64,000 bases of DNA from Thalassomonas actiniarum (GCF_000948975.2 NZ_CP059735.1:6322603-6386602); one strand, 5' to 3'; positions 8,805 through 19,173 are shown, counted from the stretch's first letter. Numbers and translations are program-made. The notes: generated by a model not told the origin, from the sequence alone.

Positions 8805-9511
8805 TCGACATCTCCTCTGTCCTGATAAAAATGCAAAAAACAGAAAACAAAAACACAGAGTACTACGCGGCTCGCCATTTCGAATTCTGTTATTTATTCT
8901 TGTTGTTATCCAAAGGGAGTTTTGGCTAAACCAAACCCCTTTGCCTTTACTATTTTCTCGAATCATTCCTTGATTGAATTCTGTTCTAGAATTACCCAAA
9001 AATCGGTCAGCGTCTAGCCTTTTGTGATTTAGATCAAAAAAAAACCGAATAAATACAGTAGAGTTAGCACTCTAAGTCGGCGACATAGCAGAGAATAAAA
9101 ATAACGCAAAAGGCGTTCAAAAAGCAGACAAGACAAGCCTTGGAGAGCAGTTCATAAAATTATAAAAAGTCAAAAAATTTTTAGAAAAATTTCATCAAAA
9201 ACAGGAAAATAAAAATAACGGACGTCTCAGTTAAAAAATAGCAAAAGTAAACATCTGTTTAAAAAACAGCCTACCCTGAATGATTCCTATTCAGTAATAA
9301 CCAGGTAAAAAACCGCGAAACAGGCCGATAAAAAGTGAGCAATAACAGGAAATTTAGGACAACTGGGCATTTAAAATAACAGAGGATTTTGCTAGACAGC
9401 TCTGGATGAGGTGTTCTAAGTAGAGAGTTCGGCCCTGGAGGCCAGGCTAAAACCCGTACCTGGAAGTGATAACTCAAGGTTGCGCCAATAGCTGACGCAA
9501 CCCGATATCAT
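8805..9511. other. Intergenic region upstream of the cox operon
   Basis: About 700 bp without a convincing gene lies between the ctaC start and the lexA stop. It is A/T-rich, especially 9150-9260. It should hold the promoter of the oxidase operon near the ctaC end; a candidate regulator site is annotated separately at 9023-9038. A stem of GGTTGCG with CGCAACC (9479-9502) just beyond the lexA stop may help end lexA transcription. A 68-codon open frame at 9271-9477 on the minus strand has no ribosome site or family resemblance and was not accepted. Confidence 0.6.
9023..9038. promoter_or_regulatory. FNR/CRP-like operator upstream of ctaC
   Basis: The sequence GTGAT-TTAG-ATCAA matches nine of ten positions of the FNR consensus (TTGAT-N4-ATCAA). 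Read as TGTGA-N6-TCAAA it also matches eight of ten positions of a CRP site. It lies about 220 bp upstream of the ctaC start in an otherwise gene-free stretch. Control by oxygen or by cAMP would suit an aerobic oxidase; which regulator binds cannot be told from the sequence. Confidence 0.45.
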
Positions 9512-10126
9512 TTACATCCAGTCGGCGGAGCGGATCACCCCTACCGCTATGCCTTCGACATTAAAATGTCCGGCGCTCAAATCCACTTTGATCGGCGAAA
9601 ATGCCTCATTTTCCGCGTGTAAATACACGACATTGCCTTCACGCTTAAAACGTTTCACCGTCACTTCATCTTCCACACGGGCCACCACTACCTGACCGTT
9701 ATGGACATCCTGGGTCTGATGCACCGCCAATAAATCACCGTCCATGATACCGATATCTTTCATGCTTTCGCCGTTTACCCGCAGCAGATAATCCGCCGCC
9801 GGTTTAAACAAATTGGCATCGATCTGGTATCTGTCTTCAATATGCTCCTGGGCCAGGATAGGCTCACCGGCGGCCACGCGTCCCACCAGAGGCAAACCGG
9901 TTTCTTCGACATATTCTTCCGCCAGACGTATGCCACGGGACGTACCCGGCAACATTTCAATAAAACCTTTTTTCGCCAGCGCCTTTAAATGCTCTTCGGC
10001 GGCATTGGCGGATTTAAAACCAAAGAAATCGGCGATTTCGGCACGCGTCGGCGGCATACCGGTTTCAGAAATTTTTTCCTTAATCAAATCAAATATCTGT
10101 GATTGTCTTGGCGTTAACGGGCGCAT
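9512..10126 (-). CDS. lexA: LexA repressor
   Basis: The protein has 204 residues from ATG 10126, beginning [12 protein letters not shown] as in other LexA proteins. A longer in-frame reading would run through the operator and is rejected. The winged-helix DNA-binding domain (residues 1-70) contains [15 protein letters not shown]. The cleavage site is A86-G87, and the Ser-Lys dyad is S121 (NGESMKD) and K158 (EVTVKRF). LexA represses DNA-damage genes and cleaves itself when RecA forms filaments. An SOS box lies 33 bp before the start, so autoregulation is expected. Confidence 0.98.
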   Translation of the reverse strand: MRPLTPRQSQIFDLIKEKISETGMPPTRAEIADFFGFKSANAAEEHLKALAKKGFIEMLPGTSRGIRLAEEYVEETGLPLVGRVAAGEPILAQEHIEDRYQIDANLFKPAADYLLRVNGESMKDIGIMDGDLLAVHQTQDVHNGQVVVARVEDEVTVKRFKREGNVVYLHAENEAFSPIKVDLSAGHFNVEGIAVGVIRSADWM

Positions 10127-10158
10127 AAGTATCCTGTTATTCTGTACAGTAATGTATA

Positions 10159-10174
10159 CTGTCAGTATATACAG
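10159..10174 (-). promoter_or_regulatory. SOS box (LexA operator) of lexA
   Basis: CTGT-CAGTATAT-ACAG matches the gammaproteobacterial SOS consensus CTGT-N8-ACAG fully at its eight fixed positions and has the expected A/T-rich centre. It lies 33 bp upstream of the lexA start. A second overlapping partial motif (CTGTACAGTAATGTAT, 10142-10157) lacks one arm, so only one strong box is called. Confidence 0.9.
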
Positions 10175-10252
10175 CCTTCGGATAAACGCAACTATTGTCT
10201 TAATATGAATGGTTTTTATTGCCAATAAAACCCTTTAGCCGCAGCCTTTTAA

Positions 10253-10726
10253 CTACAGGAGCAGTGCCGGGGTAATGGCAATAAAGTCATCGGCGGCGCT
10301 CACCAGGGAGGCCGCAGTTAACTGAGGCACGCCGTATACCTGGCTGTTCACCTGGTAATCCTGCTTGATTTTGGTTAACAGCAAATCAAAGTCACCGTCC
10401 CCCGACAGCAAGACTACCGTATCTACGGTTTGGGCAACATCCATCACATCCAAGGTGATGCCGACATCCCAGTCCCCCTTGGCAGAGCCGTCGCTGCGCT
10501 GGATATACGGCTTTAGCTTGACGTTAAAACCTATATGTTTCAAAGCACTCTGGAATTTTTGTTGCTGCTCGTCGCCGCGGTTGATGGCATAGGCATTGGC
10601 AACCACTATGTCCCCCTGCCCACTTAATTGCTGCCAGAAACGACGGTAATTAAACTGCCGCCGGTACGCCTGGCGACAGGTATAATAAATATTTTGCACA
10701 TCGACAAACACGGCAATTTTTTTCAC
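10253..10726 (-). CDS. NYN domain protein (LabA/DUF88-like, PIN-fold)
   Basis: The protein has 157 residues. The NYN/PIN-like acidic residues are visible: FVDVQN at the N-terminus, GDWDVGITLDV and LLSGDGDFDLL in the middle. NYN proteins are predicted metal-dependent ribonucleases; the substrate of this subgroup is unknown. I prefer a GTG start at 10726 because AGGA lies 8 bp upstream; an ATG three codons earlier (10735) overlaps that site. The gene is upstream of lexA on the same strand but separated by the SOS operator, so it is probably not SOS-regulated with it. Confidence 0.85.
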   Translation of the reverse strand: MKKIAVFVDVQNIYYTCRQAYRRQFNYRRFWQQLSGQGDIVVANAYAINRGDEQQQKFQSALKHIGFNVKLKPYIQRSDGSAKGDWDVGITLDVMDVAQTVDTVVLLSGDGDFDLLLTKIKQDYQVNSQVYGVPQLTAASLVSAADDFIAITPALLL

Positions 10727-10891
10727 TGATGACATCCTGAGATAAGCCCGGCCCGCCGCTAAGCTAACAGGAAAGCGGAATAAACTAAAGCGGCTTCAAC
10801 AAAAACGACCAGGAATTAATCTATTTGCTATAAGGACAAGTTAATTTAAGGGTGTTAAAATGTCGCCCTTGATAAAGCTGGTCGAAACAAT

Positions 10892-13333
10892 ATGTTAGCA
10901 CTACGTTCATTATTTTATTTATTATTAAAACTGCCGGTACGCCTATTAGTCCGCTGTAAAATCGTTCCTGACAACCAGGATAAATCCGCCGCTGCTGTGC
11001 CCGAAAAGCCGATTTTCTATATCGTGCGCTACCAGAGCGCCAGCGATCTGCTGGCGCTGCAAAGCGCCTGTAAGCAGCAAAAGCTGCCGGATCCCCTGGG
11101 CCAGGTCAAGCTGGGGGACAAGTTATTCCCCCGCACCTTATGTCTGGAAAAACCCTCTTCGGTATTGCCCTGGGGTACAGCCGGTAAAACCACCGCCACC
11201 AGCCAGGGGCTGGCAATATTAAACCAGCATCACCTGGACGAAGCACTCGATGCCCGGCTGATCCCCGCCAACCTGATCTGGGGACGCACCCCGGCCAAGG
11301 AAAAAAACGATGCCAATGTCGGCACCTTACTCGCGGATCAGGAATCCCCGAACTGGCTGCGCAAGTTTTTTATCGTCCTCTTCCTCGGACGCCATACTTT
11401 AGTGCGTTTTAGCCAAGCCCTGTCGTTCCGTTATATGGTAGACAAGCACGGCCATGACGAACGCACCGCCCATAAATTTATGCGTGTGGCCCGTTTCCAT
11501 TTTTACCGCCAGACCATAGCCGCCACCGGCCCGCGCCTGATGCACAGGCAACAGATGTTTACCGCCCTGTTTGCCAACCCGTCCATCAAGCGGCTGATCG
11601 CCGACGAGGTGAAAAATAAAGGGCTTGATGAAGCGAAAGTGAAAAAACAGGCGCTGGCGATCATGGATGAAATTGCCGGTGATTACCGCGATTCCATGAT
11701 ACGTTTCGGCGAACGCATGCTCAGCTGGTTATGGAACCGCCTCTATGACGGCATCGAAGTCAAGAATGCCAAAGTCTTGCGTGAACTTGCCCAGGACGGC
11801 CATGAGATCATCTATGTGCCCTGCCACCGCAGCCATATGGATTACCTGCTGCTCACCTATGTTATCTACCATGAAGGCCTGGTCACCCCGCGTATCGCTG
11901 CCGGCATTAACCTGAATTTCTGGCCCGCCGGACCGATTTTCCGTAAAGCCGGGGCGTTTTTCATTCGCCGCAGTTTCCGCGGCAACCGCCTTTATTCGAC
12001 GATTTTCCGCGAATACCTGGGTTTGTTGTTTGAACGCGGCTATTCGGTCAAATATTACTCCGAAGGCGGCCGCAGCCGTACCGGCCGTTTGCTGGCGCCG
12101 AAAACCGGCATGCTGGCCATGACCATCCAAAGCCTGCTCAGGGGCATAGACAGGCCGTTAACCCTTGTGCCTGTCTACATAGGTTATGAGCATGTGATGG
12201 AAGTCGGTACCTACCACAAGGAATTAAGCGGCAGCCAGAAGAAAAAAGAATCCATCTTCGGCGTGCTTAAGGCGATCAAAAACCTGCGCAATTACGGTAA
12301 GGGTTATGTTAATTTCGGCCAGCCGATGAATATCAACCAGTTCCTGAACCAGCAGGTGCCCGACTGGAAGTCAGCCATCGACCCGATCGATCCGCAAAAA
12401 CCCAGCTGGTTGACCCCGAGTGTCAATGTGCTGGCCAACCAGGTGATGACCTCGGTCAACCGCTCTGCCGCCTTAAACGGTGTTGCCCTGACGGCACTGA
12501 TTTTACAGTCATCGGAAAACAAGGCCCTGTCCAAAGCACAACTGGAAGCCCAGCTCGACTTCTTCCTGGATATGCAACGCCAGGCGCCATACAGCGACTT
12601 GCTGACAGTGCCACAAGAAAACGGCCGCGAGTTACTGGCCCATGTGATCAAGTTAGGCAAGGTTACCGTCAGCGAAGACAGCTTCGGCGCCATTGTTTCC
12701 CTGACCGGTTCCTCGGTATTGGAGATGCGTTATTACCGCAACAACATCTTACATACCTATGTCTTGCCTTCCCTGGTATGCCGTATCCTGGAATTCACCC
12801 CAAAAATCAATCACAACGAGTTGGTTGAACAAATCCAGAGAATTATTGCCCTGAGCAAGAGCGATCTGTTTTTATGGCAGGATGAGCCAACGGTGGCGCA
12901 GCAGGTTGAGCAGGTGTTAGCTTTCCTTGGCCGGCAAGACATTGCCAAACAAAGCAAGGCCGGTTTCTGGTCCCTCACCGATGACACCCAGTTGCGTACC
13001 AAAGTACGGCTAATGGGAGAATGTGTCGATGAAACCCTGCAAAGGTTTACCATCATCACTTCCCTGGTATGCCGTTTGGCACCGGTAGGCAAAGGTGATC
13101 TGGAAGAAAAAGTCGTCGCCATCGCCAAACGCCTGTCGGTGCTCAGCAATATCAATGCCCCGGAATTTATCGATAAAAAAGCCCAGGGCACCTTGATCAA
13201 TGCCATGAAAGAGCAAGGTTATATCGGTGTCGATGAACAGGGACGCTTAATCGAGAGCACAGGCTTGGCGGAGCTGAAATCTATCGTCACCAACCTGGTG
13301 GATATCGAGGTGTTGCAAAGCATCGCCCGCTAA
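10892..13333 (+). CDS. plsB: Glycerol-3-phosphate 1-O-acyltransferase
   Basis: The protein has 813 residues, the usual length of gammaproteobacterial PlsB. It transfers acyl groups from acyl-ACP or acyl-CoA to sn-glycerol-3-phosphate, the first step of phospholipid synthesis, at the inner membrane. The acyltransferase catalytic block HRSHMD (HX4D) is near residues 312-317. Further blocks are GAFFIRRSFRGN, YSEGGRSRTGRLL and TLVPVYIGYEHVMEVGTY. The start at 10892 gives the normal hydrophobic N-terminus. The gene stands alone on the plus strand between two minus-strand genes. Confidence 0.98.
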   Translation: MLALRSLFYLLLKLPVRLLVRCKIVPDNQDKSAAAVPEKPIFYIVRYQSASDLLALQSACKQQKLPDPLGQVKLGDKLFPRTLCLEKPSSVLPWGTAGKTTATSQGLAILNQHHLDEALDARLIPANLIWGRTPAKEKNDANVGTLLADQESPNWLRKFFIVLFLGRHTLVRFSQALSFRYMVDKHGHDERTAHKFMRVARFHFYRQTIAATGPRLMHRQQMFTALFANPSIKRLIADEVKNKGLDEAKVKKQALAIMDEIAGDYRDSMIRFGERMLSWLWNRLYDGIEVKNAKVLRELAQDGHEIIYVPCHRSHMDYLLLTYVIYHEGLVTPRIAAGINLNFWPAGPIFRKAGAFFIRRSFRGNRLYSTIFREYLGLLFERGYSVKYYSEGGRSRTGRLLAPKTGMLAMTIQSLLRGIDRPLTLVPVYIGYEHVMEVGTYHKELSGSQKKKESIFGVLKAIKNLRNYGKGYVNFGQPMNINQFLNQQVPDWKSAIDPIDPQKPSWLTPSVNVLANQVMTSVNRSAALNGVALTALILQSSENKALSKAQLEAQLDFFLDMQRQAPYSDLLTVPQENGRELLAHVIKLGKVTVSEDSFGAIVSLTGSSVLEMRYYRNNILHTYVLPSLVCRILEFTPKINHNELVEQIQRIIALSKSDLFLWQDEPTVAQQVEQVLAFLGRQDIAKQSKAGFWSLTDDTQLRTKVRLMGECVDETLQRFTIITSLVCRLAPVGKGDLEEKVVAIAKRLSVLSNINAPEFIDKKAQGTLINAMKEQGYIGVDEQGRLIESTGLAELKSIVTNLVDIEVLQSIAR

Positions 13334-13345
13334 CGGCTGATGCCC

Positions 13346-13367
13346 GCCGGGCAGCGAACTGCCCGGC
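13346..13367. terminator. Hairpin between convergent plsB and ubiA
   Basis: A perfect 9-bp GC-rich stem, GCCGGGCAG with CTGCCCGGC, closes a four-base CGAA loop. It sits in the 54-bp gap between two converging genes and may stop both transcripts, although the downstream T run is short. Confidence 0.65.
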
Positions 13368-13387
13368 CATTTAACGAAAAACCGGAA

Positions 13388-14251
13388 TTAAAGGTATTCG
13401 ATAAAGAAACCGGTGAAGATCACTAACCCCACCAGGTGATTATTTAAAAAGGCCTGAAAACACAACTCGCGCTTACGGCCGCTGATCAGCATTTGCTGAT
13501 AACAAAACAGACCGCCGCAAATCACCAGACTCAAATGATAAGGCCAGCCCATGGCAAGCATCTCACCTACCTGTACCAGCAAGGCTAATGTGGATACCTG
13601 CAACAAACCGATAATACGCTTGTCGAAGCGGCCAAATAATATCGCGGTGGATTTCACCCCGATCTTGAGATCATCGTCCCGATCTACCATGGCATACATG
13701 GTATCGTAAGCCACCGTCCATAACAGATTGGCGGCGAACAATAACCAGGCCACCGTCGGTACCCTGCCCTCAAGTTCGCCAAAGGCCATGATCATACCCC
13801 AGCTAAAGGCTGCCCCCAGCACCACCTGGGGCAAATGGGTATAACGCTTCATAAAGGGATAGGCCGTTGCCAGGGCAAGGGCAATAAAAGAAAGTTGTAT
13901 CGTGAACCAGCTCAGGGATAACACCAGCGCCAGGGCAATACCCAATAAAAAGCCGAATAACGCCAGGGCATCTTTTTCGCTGATCAAGCCGGTGATCAAA
14001 GGCCGGCCGCTGGTGCGCGCCACCTGGCCGTCCACCTTGCGATCAGCAAAATCATTGATGACGCAACCGGCGCTGCGCATTACAAAAACCCCCAGGCTAA
14101 AAATCACCAGCAATTCCAGTCCGGGGAAGCCGCCGGCCGCCACCCATAAGGCCCAGTAAGTCGGCCACAGCAAAAGATAACTGCCGATGGGTTTATTCAA
14201 GCGGGTGATCTCAACCACGCCCCGCCACTTAGTGGCAATATCATTTACCAA
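13388..14251 (-). CDS. ubiA: 4-hydroxybenzoate octaprenyltransferase
   Basis: This polytopic prenyltransferase joins the polyprenyl tail to 4-hydroxybenzoate in ubiquinone synthesis. It has the two Asp-rich motifs NDFADRKVD (preceded by RSAGCVI) and AYDTMYAMVDRDDD, and the family start RLNKPIGSYLLLWPTYWALW. I place the start at the TTG at 14251 (287 residues), with AGGAG 8 bp upstream and a length close to E. coli UbiA. A GTG at 14287 (299 residues) is possible but lacks a ribosome site. The gene lies downstream of ubiC, the enzyme that makes its substrate. Confidence 0.95.
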   Translation of the reverse strand: MVNDIATKWRGVVEITRLNKPIGSYLLLWPTYWALWVAAGGFPGLELLVIFSLGVFVMRSAGCVINDFADRKVDGQVARTSGRPLITGLISEKDALALFGFLLGIALALVLSLSWFTIQLSFIALALATAYPFMKRYTHLPQVVLGAAFSWGMIMAFGELEGRVPTVAWLLFAANLLWTVAYDTMYAMVDRDDDLKIGVKSTAILFGRFDKRIIGLLQVSTLALLVQVGEMLAMGWPYHLSLVICGGLFCYQQMLISGRKRELCFQAFLNNHLVGLVIFTGFFIEYL

Positions 14252-14308
14252 AACAAAAACTCCTGCAAGCCACAGGTGCTCACTCACCCATGGTCTGGAT
14301 CTAAGACA

Positions 14309-14890
14309 TTAAACGACCGCAGCTTCCTGATAGGCAAAGGCACCGGGTAAAAAAACTTCCGCCACCATAATCGGCTTTTGCTGCAGGTAAAATAACGAAC
14401 GGCGGCCCCAAAGCTCAGTGGTATCTTCAAGCGCCATCATCCGGGTCAAGGCGGCCACCGGGCTTTGCCGGTCCAGACAGGCGATCTCGATATCTTTACG
14501 CTCTAAATCGGGGCTGTTGAACAGTACCTGTCCCAGGGGTTGCTCCCCCAGGTGGGCCAGTTGCCGCTCACTGCCGGTTAAGCTGGTTAACGGCAATAAG
14601 CTTCTGGCGAAAACCTGAGGCACATCATCACAATAAAGTATCACTTCCCGCACCAGCACCTGATCGCCGGCTTTGATATCGCCATGGGCTTCTGCCGCGC
14701 TGCACGGCAACATTTCTTGCCCCAGTACTTCAACCCGAAAGTGTGAGCATAACTGCTTTAATCTTGCGGTTAGGGAGCCGGGAGCAAGCAACCAGTCAGA
14801 CAAACCGGCATGTAAAGCATAAGCCGCCGGCCTTTGCCAACGCACGTCCAGGGTTACCGGAAATAAAATATGTTGTTCACTCATCGCCAT
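14309..14890 (-). CDS. ubiC: Chorismate lyase
   Basis: The protein has 193 residues. It converts chorismate to 4-hydroxybenzoate and pyruvate, the first committed step of ubiquinone synthesis. Family features include [13 protein letters not shown] near residue 30, the conserved Arg in [12 protein letters not shown], and the C-terminal [23 protein letters not shown], which carries the conserved Glu. The gene directly precedes ubiA in one operon. An in-frame ATG two codons downstream could be the true start. Confidence 0.95.
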   Translation of the reverse strand: MAMSEQHILFPVTLDVRWQRPAAYALHAGLSDWLLAPGSLTARLKQLCSHFRVEVLGQEMLPCSAAEAHGDIKAGDQVLVREVILYCDDVPQVFARSLLPLTSLTGSERQLAHLGEQPLGQVLFNSPDLERKDIEIACLDRQSPVAALTRMMALEDTTELWGRRSLFYLQQKPIMVAEVFLPGAFAYQEAAVV

Positions 14891-15113
14891 TGATATTAGT
14901 AGACTGTTAACTTAAACGCGCACATGATATCAGGGTTTTGAGCTTTCCCATAATGAATCCCTTAGGCAGTACAGAATTTACTGCCTGGCCCTGTTAACGG
15001 CTTATCTTGTTAACAGCATTAAATAAAAAACAGTTTTTTATGAAAATGCTAGACTATTTAACCAAAAATCAGGTTATTATAGCGCCAAGGACTTTTCTCT
15101 TATCACGAAACAC

Positions 15114-15506
15114 ATGTTGACCATTATGAAAAAATCTCTTTTGTTTTTTGTCTGTCTGTTCGCCTTACCGACAACCAAAGCAGCCGATTACGTTTATTAT
15201 GGTTTCGAGCCGGCAATCGTGACCAACTATGTCGCGGTCAAGAAAAAAATGGGTTATGTGCGCCTGACGGTAGAGCTGATGATCGAAGGCCCCAATAATT
15301 TTGAAGTGGTTGAGCACCATTCGCCGCTGCTGCGCGATGCCATCATTACCATTATCGGCCAGCAGCCGGAAGAAAAAATAAAATCCATCCGCGGCCGCTC
15401 GGAAATCCAGCGTTTATGCGAGCTTAAAGTACAGAATTTACTGACCCAGGAAACCGGCAAACCTTTAGTGAAAAAGTTACTCTTTACCCAGTGGCTGGAT
15501 AACTAA
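15114..15506 (+). CDS. FliL-like exported protein
   Basis: The protein has 130 residues, or 126 from the second ATG at 15126, which gives a cleaner signal peptide (KKSLLFFVCLFALPTTKA). The mature part resembles the periplasmic domain of flagellar basal-body protein FliL: a strand YVRLTVELMIEG, then HHSPLLRDAIITIIGQQ and a late LLFTQWL. There is no membrane anchor after the signal and no flagellar gene nearby, so a true flagellar role is doubtful. FliL-like genes next to ubiC are, as far as I recall, common in related genera. No clear ribosome site is visible. Confidence 0.8.
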   Translation: MLTIMKKSLLFFVCLFALPTTKAADYVYYGFEPAIVTNYVAVKKKMGYVRLTVELMIEGPNNFEVVEHHSPLLRDAIITIIGQQPEEKIKSIRGRSEIQRLCELKVQNLLTQETGKPLVKKLLFTQWLDN

Positions 15507-15520
15507 ACCTTTAAAAGCAT

Positions 15521-15550
15521 AAACAAGCAGGCATAACTGCCTGCTTGTTT
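15521..15550. terminator. Bidirectional intrinsic terminator
   Basis: A perfect 13-bp stem (AAACAAGCAGGCA with TGCCTGCTTGTTT) encloses a 4-base loop and has A and T runs on both sides. It lies between the convergent FliL-like and glpG genes. Confidence 0.9.
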
Positions 15551-15563
15551 TAAGCCATAATAA

Positions 15564-16424
15564 TCAAGTATCTTTTTTCCACACCGCCTGCGCTACCGCA
15601 AGCAAACAGCCGCTGATCAGCCCGAGCAAGTGAGCGGTGTTGGCCATATTGATCGGTAAGACATCGGCATACCCGAGCAGTAGCCAGAACAGTAAAAAAC
15701 CCACCAAAGGTTTGGATAAAAACAACCCTTTTTCCGGCGCCAGCCAGCCCATCCACCAGACAAAACCCACCAGGCCATAAACCACGCCGGACAAGCCGCC
15801 GAAATTAGCCCCGGATACCAGGTATTGCCCGACATTGGAAGCAATCGCCGACAAGAGCAATAGATGGACTAACACCCCTTTGCCCAGGATTTTTTCAACG
15901 CTGCCCCCCAGCTGCCACCACCACATGGTATTAAAGACAATATGCAACCAGGAAAAGTGGAAAAACGCCGGTCCCAATAGCCTAAGCGGCTGATCAACAA
16001 ACGCCGCCCAGGAGAATTGCGGATAAAACTGCAGATAACTGAAAATATGACGGGCGCCGCCGAATAAACTGGCCAGAAAAACCAGCCAGCATAAGGCAAA
16101 CACCGTTAAGGTCACTATCCCGGCATGGGCAAGAAAATGCTCTTTGAAACTTGCCAGCAACGACGGGCCATTGGCCTGCACCTGTCCGGCATTGCCATGC
16201 TGCCACGCCGCCTGCTGGTACTTGGGGTGATAGGGCTGCTGGCTGAACTGCTCAAATTCCGCTTTCGCCTGGGAAATTTTATCCGCCGGGCAATAGACCA
16301 CATACACATCCTGCTCGCTCACCGCCTCAGCCCGGATCCCCAGACTGGTAAGGTGATTAACGAATAATAAGGCGATGGCCTGCTGGTTAATCTCTACCAG
16401 TGCCTGCAGCGGCTGCTCAGTCAT
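15564..16424 (-). CDS. glpG: Rhomboid intramembrane serine protease
   Basis: The protein has 286 residues. The catalytic dyad is visible: S212 in GGLSGVVYG and H265 in ANTAHLLGL, with the oxyanion-side [10 protein letters not shown] (H160, N165) in the second helix. The N-terminal 90 residues form the small cytoplasmic domain seen in GlpG. Six membrane helices follow. Rhomboids cut transmembrane substrates inside the membrane. The ATG overlaps the glpE stop by four bases, so the two genes are translationally coupled. Confidence 0.95.
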   Translation of the reverse strand: MTEQPLQALVEINQQAIALLFVNHLTSLGIRAEAVSEQDVYVVYCPADKISQAKAEFEQFSQQPYHPKYQQAAWQHGNAGQVQANGPSLLASFKEHFLAHAGIVTLTVFALCWLVFLASLFGGARHIFSYLQFYPQFSWAAFVDQPLRLLGPAFFHFSWLHIVFNTMWWWQLGGSVEKILGKGVLVHLLLLSAIASNVGQYLVSGANFGGLSGVVYGLVGFVWWMGWLAPEKGLFLSKPLVGFLLFWLLLGYADVLPINMANTAHLLGLISGCLLAVAQAVWKKDT

Positions 16425-16756
16425 GAGTGTTCAACATCATCGGGGTAGACCTGCTGCCATTCGGTAAAACCGCCGTCTAACGAATAGACATCGGTGAAGT
16501 CCTGGCTGATCAGGTATTGCGCCGCCTGCTGGCTGGAAATGCCGTGATAACAACACACCACCACAGGGGCATCGGGATCGGCGCTGCGCAGAAAATCCGC
16601 CAGGGATTCATTGCTCAGATGCACCGCCTTGGGAATATGACCGGCCTGGAACGAGGCCGGATCGCGGATATCAACCACAGTAAACTCGCCACCGGCCAAA
16701 ACCTGATGCAAGTCACTGGTTTTAAAATGCTTAAACCGGGTATCATCCTGCGACAT
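16421..16756 (-). CDS. glpE: Thiosulfate sulfurtransferase (single rhodanese domain)
   Basis: The protein has 111 residues. The active-site loop is CYHGISS, with the catalytic Cys preceding YHG. The rhodanese frame is complete: [21 protein letters not shown] at the start and [16 protein letters not shown] at the end. It transfers sulfur from thiosulfate to thiophilic acceptors such as cyanide or thioredoxin. The gene starts immediately after tdh and overlaps glpG, so kbl, tdh, glpE and glpG may form one transcript. Confidence 0.95.
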   Translation of the reverse strand: MSQDDTRFKHFKTSDLHQVLAGGEFTVVDIRDPASFQAGHIPKAVHLSNESLADFLRSADPDAPVVVCCYHGISSQQAAQYLISQDFTDVYSLDGGFTEWQQVYPDDVEHS

Positions 16757-17788
16757 TTATTCATCCTCCCAGTTGAGAATGACTTTGCCCGACTGACCCG
16801 AACGCATCACATCAAAGCCTTGCTGAAAGTCATCAATACTAAAATGATGGGTAATAATCGGCGATAAATCCAATCCCGACTGGACTAAACTGGCCATCTT
16901 ATACCAGGTTTCAAACATTTCCCGGCCATAAATACCTTTGATGGTCAGGCCCTTAAAGATAACCTTGCTCCAGTCAATGGCCATATCCTTGCCGGGAATA
17001 CCCAACATGGCAATCTTGCCGCCGTTATTCATGTTTTCCAGCATATCGGTAAAGGCCGCCGGTACACCGGACATTTCCATGCCGACATCAAAACCTTCAC
17101 TCATGCCCAGCTCAGACATGACCTCGGTTAAGTTTTGCTTGGCAACATTCACCGCCCGGGTCGCGCCCATTTTCATCGCCAGTTCCAGGCGGTAGTCGTT
17201 CACATCCGTGATCACCACATGGCGCGCGCCGACGTGTTTAGCCACGGCAGCCGCCATGATGCCGATAGGACCGGCGCCGGTGATCAAGACGTCTTCACCG
17301 ACCAGATCAAAAGATAAAGCGGTATGTACGGCATTACCGAAGGGATCAAAAATTGCCGCCAGATCATCGGAGATTTCATCCGGTAATTTAAAGGCGTTAT
17401 AGGCGGGGATCACCAGGTATTCGGCAAAAGCTCCCGCGCGATCCACCCCGACCCCTATGGTATTACGGCACAAATGGGTCCGGCCGCCGCGGCAGTTGCG
17501 ACAATGGCCACAGGTAATATGCCCTTCGCCGGACACCCGGTCACCAATTTCAAAACCTTTTACTTCCAGGCCGATACCGACCACTTCACCGGCATATTCA
17601 TGCCCCACCACCATAGGCACGGGAATGGTTTTTTGCGACCACTCGTCCCAGTTGTAGATATGAATATCGGTACCGCAAATGGCGGTTTTCTTAATTTTAA
17701 TCAGCAGATCATTATGCCCGAGCTTAGGTTTGACACTTTTGGTCATCCAGATCCCGGGTTCTGCTTTGAGTTTTGCCAGTGATTTCAT
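16757..17788 (-). CDS. tdh: L-threonine 3-dehydrogenase
   Basis: The protein has 343 residues. It is a zinc-dependent medium-chain dehydrogenase that oxidises L-threonine to 2-amino-3-ketobutyrate with NAD. Catalytic zinc ligands are C38 (KTAICGTD) and the GHEYAGEV His-Glu. The structural zinc loop is [15 protein letters not shown], and the nucleotide fold carries [15 protein letters not shown]. Its product is the substrate of Kbl, encoded 190 bp upstream on the same strand. The start at 17788 has AGG about 8 bp upstream. Confidence 0.98.
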   Translation of the reverse strand: MKSLAKLKAEPGIWMTKSVKPKLGHNDLLIKIKKTAICGTDIHIYNWDEWSQKTIPVPMVVGHEYAGEVVGIGLEVKGFEIGDRVSGEGHITCGHCRNCRGGRTHLCRNTIGVGVDRAGAFAEYLVIPAYNAFKLPDEISDDLAAIFDPFGNAVHTALSFDLVGEDVLITGAGPIGIMAAAVAKHVGARHVVITDVNDYRLELAMKMGATRAVNVAKQNLTEVMSELGMSEGFDVGMEMSGVPAAFTDMLENMNNGGKIAMLGIPGKDMAIDWSKVIFKGLTIKGIYGREMFETWYKMASLVQSGLDLSPIITHHFSIDDFQQGFDVMRSGQSGKVILNWEDE

Positions 17789-17979
17789 TACTTTTACCTG
17801 TGATAAGACCTTAACTGTCGGCCTTAAAATAATAGCCTCAATTGTGCTCCAACATTCAGGCTATCCCTTAACCGGTGAGAATATTCCTTAGGGTCTGCCG
17901 CTCTCGGGCAGCCCCGGCTCACATTTTAATTTGCTTGGCTTGTACTGTTGTAGCTTGTATTCGCTTTTTTAGCTTTATT

Positions 17980-19173
17980 TTAGACAAGGCCCATGTCTTT
18001 ACCGATACGGATAAAGGCTGCTATCGCCTGGTCCAGCTGCTCTTTGCTGTGGGCGGCAGAAATCTGGGTGCGGATACGCGCCTGGCCTTTTGGCACAACC
18101 GGGAAAGAAAAACCGATCACATAAATGCCTTCGCTTAATAAACGGTTGGCCATTTCACCGGCAACTTTGGCATCGCCGAGCATCACAGGGATAATGGCGT
18201 GGTCGGCGCCGGCACAGGTAAAGCCCGCCGCTTCCATCTGCTCGCGGAAGTAGCTGGCATTGGTTTTTAATTTTTGTCTTAAGGCATCGCCATCCGCCAA
18301 TAATTCCAGGGTTTTAATGGAGGCATTAACAATCGCCGGCGCCAGCGAGTTAGAGAACAAATACGGACGTGAACGCTGACGTAACCAGTCGATCACTTCT
18401 TTCTTACCTGAAGTATAACCGCCGGAAGCACCGCCCATGGCCTTGCCTAAAGTACCGGTAATAATATCTACCCGGCCCATCACTTCACAGTGTTCATGGC
18501 TGCCCCGTCCCTGTTCGCCGACAAAACCCACCGCGTGGGAGTCATCGACCATCACCAGGGCATTGTATTTATCCGCCAGATCGCAAATGCCTTTTAAGTT
18601 GGCGATCACGCCGTCCATAGAGAATACACCGTCGGTGGCGATCAATTTAAAGCGGGCCCCGGCTTCATCCGCCTGTTGCAGGCATTTTTCCAGCTCAGCC
18701 AGATCGTTGTTGGCATAACGGAAACGTTTCGCTTTACATAAACGCACGCCGTCAATAATGGAGGCATGGTTTAGGGCATCACTGATAATGGCATCTTCCG
18801 GCCCCAACAAGGTTTCAAATAAACCGGCATTGGCGTCAAAACAGGAAGAATATAAAATAGTGTCTTCCATGCCGAGGAAATCACTGAGTTTCTGCTCCAG
18901 GGTTTTATGAATATCCTGGGTACCGCAAATAAAACGCACCGAGGCCATACCAAAGCCGTGCTCATCCAGCCCTTGCTTGGCCGCGGCGATCAGATCCGGG
19001 TGGTTAGCCAGGCCCAAATAGTTATTGGCGCAAAAATTAATAACCTTTTCGCCGGTATTCACGGCAATTTGCGCTTGCTGAGCACTGGTGATCACCCGCT
19101 CATCCTTGTATAAACCGTCTTCTTTGACTTGTTGCAACTCTGTTTGCAGGTGACTATAAAAATTCGATGACAT
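17980..19173 (-). CDS. kbl: 2-amino-3-ketobutyrate CoA ligase (glycine C-acetyltransferase)
   Basis: The protein has 397 residues. This PLP enzyme of the alpha-oxoamine synthase family splits 2-amino-3-ketobutyrate with CoA into glycine and acetyl-CoA. Visible motifs are [22 protein letters not shown] (the PLP-stacking Asp and His) and [13 protein letters not shown], which contains the PLP lysine. GAGG lies 5-6 bp before the ATG. Together with tdh it completes the threonine-to-glycine route. Confidence 0.98.
   Translation of the reverse strand: MSSNFYSHLQTELQQVKEDGLYKDERVITSAQQAQIAVNTGEKVINFCANNYLGLANHPDLIAAAKQGLDEHGFGMASVRFICGTQDIHKTLEQKLSDFLGMEDTILYSSCFDANAGLFETLLGPEDAIISDALNHASIIDGVRLCKAKRFRYANNDLAELEKCLQQADEAGARFKLIATDGVFSMDGVIANLKGICDLADKYNALVMVDDSHAVGFVGEQGRGSHEHCEVMGRVDIITGTLGKAMGGASGGYTSGKKEVIDWLRQRSRPYLFSNSLAPAIVNASIKTLELLADGDALRQKLKTNASYFREQMEAAGFTCAGADHAIIPVMLGDAKVAGEMANRLLSEGIYVIGFSFPVVPKGQARIRTQISAAHSKEQLDQAIAAFIRIGKDMGLV

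Noticed and set aside
8805-8999. 65-residue N-terminal extension of CtaC
   Set aside because: It precedes a good signal peptide and a GTG with AGGAG; extension lacks family similarity.
9271-9477. 68-codon minus-strand frame downstream of lexA
   Set aside because: No ribosome site, low-complexity Leu-rich translation and no recognisable family.
10142-10157. Second SOS box in the lexA promoter
   Set aside because: It begins CTGT but lacks the ACAG arm at the required spacing.
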